Assembly (NCBI GenBank): GCA_009739215.1
Contig: VSJF01000006.1
Coordinates: 1,364,001-1,428,000, forward strand
Reading direction: 5' to 3'
DNA from: Floccularia luteovirens
Lineage: Eukaryota > Basidiomycota > Agaricomycetes > Agaricales > Squamanitaceae
DNA length: 64,000 nucleotides
Shown: positions 58,501 through 64,000 of the stretch, one piece after another
How the letters are laid out: every line of letters begins with the position of its first letter
Numbering within the stretch: position 1 is the stretch's first letter
Notes under the pieces: generated by a model
Told to the model about the DNA's origin: nothing
What the model saw: the letters and a program-made list of their open reading frames with translations, nothing else
The model's database searches: none
Made by a program: the position numbers and the translations under genes

Positions 58501-60888
58501 TACGTTTCCATCCAAATTCAGACTATCTGATTTGGATTGGTAATCGAGACTGCTCTAGCTCATCGAGTCTAACTTGTCATGCCCAGGCTTTCTATTCGCG
58601 CGATAATGGTCGAAAGTGGTATGAGATTGAGAGTTATGTCAGGAATTGTGCTTGGGCCAAAGATTCTGAGCTCAACGCTGATCCCAATGAAATCCTGTGT
58701 GAATCATATCGGGATAAGTCCGGCTCGCAGCGTCACTTTGGACCCGGCAACCCATTACAGCTTTTCACTGGATCAAACTTCTTCAAAGGCAAGAAGAAGA
58801 TGTTTGATCATGTTGTTGGTTTTGCCAAATTTGCGGAATTTTTGGTGGTCGCAGAGGTTAGTCGTCATTACTACAAAGTTAGATATTCAAATTAATTCTT
58901 CCATGATAGCTGCTACCAGAGAAGCACTCGTTGGATCTTCAAGTATCTTTGGATGGAAAGAAATTTGCTACTGGTCAATTCCCACCTACCATGCACCCTG
59001 AAACTCATGTGAGTAACTTTTTTGCACAATATCTTCTACGTATTTTATTTACCCTCTGCATATTTAGGCATACACGATTTTGGAGTCGAATACGAAGTCA
59101 CTTTTCTTACACATGACAATGTCAGAGCCGCCCGCTCCTTTCTGGGGTACCATTCTCAAATCCAATTCTAACGGTACTTATTTTGGCTCATCGATTGAAT
59201 ATGTGAATCGCAATACACATGGCTATGTCGATTTCGAAAAGATGATAGGTTTAGATGGGATTGCTCTGGTTAATGTTGTTTCCAACCCCACAGAAGCTGC
59301 TGTTTCTGGAATGAAGCGTCTTCAAACACGAATCACCCACAATGATGGTAAGTGTGTAATTCATAAATTAGTGCTTGTAGCATAATAAAGTACAGGGAGT
59401 GTCTGGAAACCGCTGGTTCCTCCTGCCCAAGATTCATTGGGGAGAAAATATTCCTGCGAAGGAACGGTGCGTTGGGTTATCCTATGATGTTGAGATTATA
59501 ACTCAATGCTGCAAGTAGAAGTGTGGTTTACATATTCACGGCTACACGGAGCGATCCGATCCGAGGGCAACTTACAGTAGTCCATCCGTTGTTGGCTTAC
59601 TCATGGCAGTTGGAAACGTAGGCGAGAGCCTAGCGGGATACACAGACAGTGATACATTTTTGAGCCGAGATGCTGGATTCACGTGGGAAGAGATTCATAA
59701 AGATGCACATCTTTGGGAATTTGGAGATTCTGGGTCTTTACTTGTCATAGCAAATGACGAGGAGCCTACAGATCACGTCCTATTCAGTACTGACGAGGGC
59801 AAAACCTGGCGGGAATACAAATTTACTGACGATAAAATGCGCGTTCAGAGTATCGTAACGGTTCCATCGGATACAAGTCGCAAGTTTATTCTGATAGGAA
59901 GCACTGCTCGCTCTAAAGGCTCGGTTGCCGTACACCTTGATTTCTCAGCATTGACCCTGAAAAAATGTGAGCTCCTTATATTTTTTTTTCCATCAATAAC
60001 TCACAATCTTTTAGGTGTATTTGACGTGGAAAATCCAGGTCAAGACGATTTCGAATTGTGGAGTCCTAGTGAAGGCAGATCAGAACGCTGCCTTTTCGGA
60101 CGGCAGGTAAGAACTTTATTTCCATTCACTCCTAAATTTTAATGACAACTTTGGACAGACTTTTTATCATCGTAGATCCAGGGAAGCGAACTGTGTTGTA
60201 GGAGATCAGCCTAAGGTTGAGGAGCGGGTTGCCTCCACGTGCCCCTGCGCTAAAATTGATTTCGAATGGTAACTTGCCATTCTTATGTTGGTAATTGCAT
60301 AACTGACTTGAATTGAAAGTGAATTCAATCATGTCAAAAACGATGCTGATGAATGTGTTCTTGTTCCAGGGACAAAACCTCTGCCAGATGATGACTCCTG
60401 CAGTAACGGCGAGGAGTTCTGGTATGAACGAACACCCTACCGTTTAATACCTTACAGTAGCTGTGTGGATGGACAACGAATCGATCGTGGTGCCAAACAC
60501 CAATGCCCTGGCTTTAAATCCAAAGGTGCATTCTTTTGGCTATTTATGTTGCTCATTCCATTCGGCTTCACTTCGTTGGTTGGATACTATTACTACCGTC
60601 GTAACGGGCTAGCTCGAGGGTTAGTCGCGCCTTCATTTATTTTGTTTCTGATATTGATATCCCTACAGCACAATTAGACTTCCTGACGGACGAGGGACAT
60701 ATGGCGGCTCTACAAATACCTTGGATACACTTGCCTCTGTTCCTTGGTTCATCGTAGGGGTCGCAGGCATCGCTTATGAGTGGGTAGCTTCCAGAGCAGG
60801 TAGAGTTTTCCCCAGAGGACGCGGGGGTTATAGGAATCTCCCAGTCGATGAAGATGCGCAAATACTGCGTTTCGAAGACGAAGATTAA
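55571..60888 (+). CDS. VPS10: Vps10/Pep1 vacuolar protein sorting receptor
   Basis: Type I membrane receptor that carries vacuolar hydrolases from the late Golgi to the endosome. The start [20 protein letters not shown] is a signal peptide. There are two Vps10 domains, each a run of Asp-box repeats ([29 protein letters not shown] in the first; [30 protein letters not shown] in the second). Each ends in a Cys-rich module: [20 protein letters not shown] with [20 protein letters not shown], then [20 protein letters not shown] with [21 protein letters not shown] single transmembrane segment [20 protein letters not shown] is followed by a short cytosolic tail with [18 protein letters not shown] at the end. 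About 15 introns; the frame is continuous, including the DST-TILV junction at about 58209-58260. TAA at 60886-60888. Substrates in the same secretory route could include hydrolases such as the neighbouring S28 enzyme. Confidence 0.95.
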
Positions 60889-61042
60889 GTAATTAAAGTA
60901 GTTTTAGTATCCCTCTAAACTTATTAATTTTGCTATCTCTTCTGCGTGACCATTCTGTCCCACGTAAAAGGCTCCGTGGGGTGATTTATAGAAAACGACC
61001 CCCTTGATATAAAAACATTGCATACATATTGTGATTCTCATT

Positions 61043-61165
61043 GCCCGCCTAGCTCAATCGGATAGAGCGTCAGACTCTTAAGATGTTTGGTGCTATTCGT
61101 CACTGGATAGTGCTGATCGTCGGGACCTGATCTGAAGGCTGCGAGTTCGACCCTCGCGGTGGGCT
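61043..61165 (+). tRNA. tRNA-Lys(CUU) with a 49-nt intron
   Basis: Acceptor strand GCCCGCC (61043-61049) pairs with GGTGGGC (61158-61164). The D arm is GCTCAATCGGATAGAGC. The anticodon stem TCAGA/TCTGA encloses the loop CTCTTAA with anticodon CTT, and the T arm is GCGAG-TTCGACC-CTCGC. The intron 61081-61129 sits one base 3' of the anticodon (canonical position 37/38), leaving a 74-nt mature tRNA with T as discriminator. The A box (TAGCTCAATCGG) and B box (GTTCGACCC) are intact. Confidence 0.95.
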
Positions 61166-62112
61166 AATAGGCACATTTTTTTGTTGCAATAACTTGGTCA
61201 TGTGCCGCGCCGCTCTCTGTATCTTGTTGAAGCGTTACTAAATGAATCCTGTTCCCACAAAGCGGAAGTTGTAACAGTAACTGACCACGGCAAAAGAGGT
61301 TGATGTTCTGATCATTCCCATTGTGTTCTGAATATAACCGACGTGGGTAAGCTCCACCCTATGACTTTCTTGTGCTTTAGAACTAAGTTCAAGAAAAGTG
61401 CGGCGCCTGTGCTACACATTTACTGTCCCAGTGAAGCAAACACACATGAACTAGCGGTGCAGTGTTTTCAGACAGAAACAATTCCTGCTGGTGGTTTGGT
61501 TGAAATGCTTAGGATGAACGAGCAGCTCTAGCAAAAGAAAGATTAACTTGGGACAATGGTACCTGGTGACTTTTGGGACAACTACACGGACTAACAAGTC
61601 TGTTCAGAATTACAGAGCCTCTCATAGGGTGAACCCATGCTAACCTCGGGGGTCCGGACTGACACAACTGGAGCTTCCAAACGTTCTCTCAGCCTTTTGG
61701 CTTCATTAACACTTGTCCAACGAAACACCTGTTTAAGCTCGATCGTCGAGAAGCCTTATCCAATAAGACCAGTGCTATTATCTACTATTCAATTGATGCA
61801 TAACTTGCCTTCTTGAAAGTTCGTTTTATCCTTTATCATGCAAAAATCTGGAAACTTATTCCCCTCATTTGCGCTGTATTTTGGACTGAATGCAGTTTTG
61901 TATTCTGGAACGGACTCAGCGGTGGATAACGTTACCGCACAGGTGCAACATCTCGGCATCAAGTAATACACATTATATATATCTTTAAGTGACTGTATAT
62001 CTGCCCGAGTTTCTCGCGAGAATTCGTGAGCAATCTTGCGATGGGCTCTTAGATGTGCCAAGGGGAAAGAAAAGTGTATAAAGGTTCCTGTATCACGTCC
62101 CTTACCTCACCA
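61166..62112. other. intergenic, GMC gene promoter side
   Basis: About 950 bp between the tRNA and the GMC oxidoreductase start. It begins with a T-rich run (61177-61185) that can terminate RNA polymerase III. No protein gene is supported; the frame at 61343-61531 has no motif. A TATATATA stretch occurs at 61974-61982. Confidence 0.5.
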
Positions 62113-64000
62113 ATGTCTGGTAGTCTCATGAAGCTCTGCACAGCTTTACTCACTTGCTTCGGCCTGGCTCACACTTCCTTGGCCATCATTTATGATAGTC
62201 TCGCAGAACTGAACTCCCTCACTTTTGACTTTGTGGTTATTGGAGGCATGTCTAATCATGTCCCAGCTTCTCTCTACTCATGATAATCCAGGTGGAACCG
62301 CTGGAAATGTGGTCGCGAATCGGCTTACCGAAGTTTCTCAGTTTAATGTTTTGATAATTGAAGCTGGACCCACGTTAGTATCTGTGTTCTTAGAATCCAA
62401 ATTCGAGACTTGAGCATATTGCAATTAGCAATGAGGGTGTCCTTAATTCAGAAGTTCCACCTTTCGCCAATAAATTGCAGGGATCCATTTACGACTGGAA
62501 CTACACGTCTATTCCTCAGAATGGTCTCAATGGAAGATCCTTAGGATACCCCAGAGGTCATCTACTAGGGGGAAGCAGCTCCATCAGTCTGTGGCAGTTT
62601 ATAAATATTCATATTGTTATAATGTTGACTTTGACCAGACGGAATGTACTATACTCGAGGAGCCTCTTCTGATTATGACAGGTTCGCTGCTGTCACCTAC
62701 GACCAAGGCTGGTCATGGGACAACCTAGAAAAGTATCGAGTAAAGGTGTGTCGTCTCGAGCACACTATTTGCCGAAGTTGATCACTCTCGCAAACAGAAT
62801 GAAATATGGGGTCCACCAGCGGATAATCATAACACCACGGGGCAATTTGATCCCTCCGTGCATGGGTTTAACGGATTAGTTGGAGTGAGTTTGCCAGGAT
62901 TTGCATTAGATGGGGATGCACTTGTTCTGGAGACATTGAAAGAACTAAGTGATGAATTCCCATTTAACGTGGACACGAACTCAGGCAATCCACTTGGGGT
63001 CGGTAAGTTACAAAGCAAAGCTTTCACATTACTCATCTAATGTTACCAATAGGTTGGCATCAATCTACTATCAAAAACGGGCAAAGATCCAGTTCCGCTA
63101 CTGCCTATATGAGTAAAGAGTTTATCAATAGGCCAAACTTACATGTCCTTCTGAACTCTCAAGTTACACGCGTGCTTCCGGTTCCTGGTGCGAAGACGCC
63201 TATATTTCGATTGGTCGAGATTGCTCAGGGTTCAAAAAGTGCGTCACCATCTTCTTTACCACTTTCTTTTACCCAACTCCGGATGTACAGGTTCTCGTGT
63301 GATTGTGACCGCTTCGAAGGAGATCATTCTTTCAGCGGGAGTTATCGGGACACCCCATCTTCTGTTGCACTCAGGGATTGGTGATAGCCAAGACCTGCAG
63401 ACCTTGAACATCGATCCGGTATTACACCTTCCAAGTGTTGGGAAAAACTTATCTGACCACAGTGGACTTTTCATTCCATGGGTGTTGAAAAATGCAACAT
63501 TACTTGGAAAGTAAGTCCAAATCTCAGTGACACCGTTTGACTACTGGAGGCATGTGTTGATTCCATTCTTAGTGCGCCTACAAATGATGTACTAGAACAA
63601 TGGAACATGACCAAGACTGGTCCATTGGTCGATATTGCTGGTCATTTTGTCGGCTGGTCACGCGTGCCAAGTACCGCAACCATATTTCAGCAATTTTCGG
63701 ACCCATCATCAGGAATCAATGCACCTCATTTTGAATTGATGATTGCAGTTTGTATTTTCTCTATTCGAATCCGAAATGTTCTAAACTCAGTATCACAGGC
63801 GTCATATTCGGGTGTTAATATGGGATTAGCAAATCTCAACCCTGTCTCCCGTGAGAGGTTGCATCACATACGAATTGACCAGTCATAACACATTATTATA
63901 GGTGGAACTGTGTCTTTAACATCAAATGATTCCATTTGTATACCCTTCGATTGATCCGCACTATCTCGAGTCCGATTTTGATGTCTTCGTTTTGAAAGAA
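62113..64000 (+). CDS. GMC oxidoreductase, aryl-alcohol-oxidase-like (3' end outside window)
   Basis: FAD-dependent glucose-methanol-choline oxidoreductase, secreted, resembling fungal aryl-alcohol oxidases that produce hydrogen peroxide during lignocellulose breakdown. It starts MSGSLMKLCTALLTCFGLAH (signal peptide; an ATG at 62128 is an alternative). The FAD-binding Gly motif is rebuilt across an intron with a GC donor: FDFVVIG, then GGTAGNVVANRLTE. Next come LIIEAGPTNEGVLNSEVPPF, YDWNYTSIPQNGLNGRSLGY and PRGHLLGGSSSINGMYYTRG (GMC signature 1). Later are NGQRSSSATAYMSKEFINRP, and then IVTASKEIILSAGVIGTPHL (GMC signature 2), LLHSGIGD and LPSVGKNLSDHSGLFIPW. The substrate-binding C-terminal half continues to about 63750 and leaves the window before the catalytic His pair. 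Confidence 0.9.

Noticed and set aside
1..64000. CRISPR arrays, bacterial operons, riboswitches or prophage
   Set aside because: No spaced direct repeats or bacterial gene organisation are seen; all genes are spliced and eukaryotic.

Overview
This window is a nuclear segment of a mushroom-forming basidiomycete (Agaricomycetes, probably Agaricales). The evidence is intron-dense genes with short GT-AG introns of about 45-65 nt, exons as short as 5-36 nt, a tRNA-Lys(CUU) with an intron, and a basidiomycete-type gene set: Zn(II)2Cys6 regulators with the GQGTRF linker, an aryl-alcohol-oxidase-like GMC enzyme and small cysteine-rich secreted proteins. Coding stretches are interrupted by long AT-richer gaps. 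Gene models below were rebuilt by eye from splice sites and reading-frame continuity, so outer boundaries are firmer than internal exon edges.

Layout. 0-8.2 kb holds housekeeping and regulatory genes: the 3' part of a Mak11/PAK1IP1 WD40 ribosome-biogenesis factor (+), a GPATCH1-type G-patch protein (-) and a MEF2/Rlm1-type MADS-box factor (-) whose DNA-binding domain is split over four short exons. 8.2-19.4 kb is an 11-kb stretch in which I can support no gene. 19.4-26.2 kb holds three minus-strand genes: a four-module C-x2-C...W-x2-H-x3-C protein, a glycolipid transfer protein assembled from many small exons, and a second protein of the same module type. 26.2-33.2 kb holds a decayed duplicate of a transcription-factor 5' end, followed by the intact Zn2Cys6 regulator. 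34-43 kb is accessory: a low-complexity protein, a two-domain EthD-like protein, a tandem duplication carrying a small secreted cysteine-rich protein together with remains of a non-LTR-retrotransposon RNase H, and another small secreted protein. 43.8-50.9 kb has a secreted S28 serine peptidase divergent from a long coiled-coil protein. 51.3-55 kb has a second Zn2Cys6 regulator paralogous to the first. 55.6-60.9 kb is a full Vps10 sorting receptor, then the intron-containing tRNA-Lys, and the window ends inside a GMC oxidoreductase.

The genes do not form one pathway. The functional links I can see are secretory and vacuolar: Vps10 receptor, secreted S28 peptidase, secreted GMC enzyme and small secreted proteins. 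There are also two local families: the C2HC-module proteins flanking the GLTP gene and the two Zn2Cys6 paralogues about 21 kb apart. The best candidates for undescribed biology are the C2HC-module family, the secreted-peptide duplication with an unchanged signal peptide but diverged mature peptide, and the duplicated 5' block in front of the first Zn2Cys6 gene.
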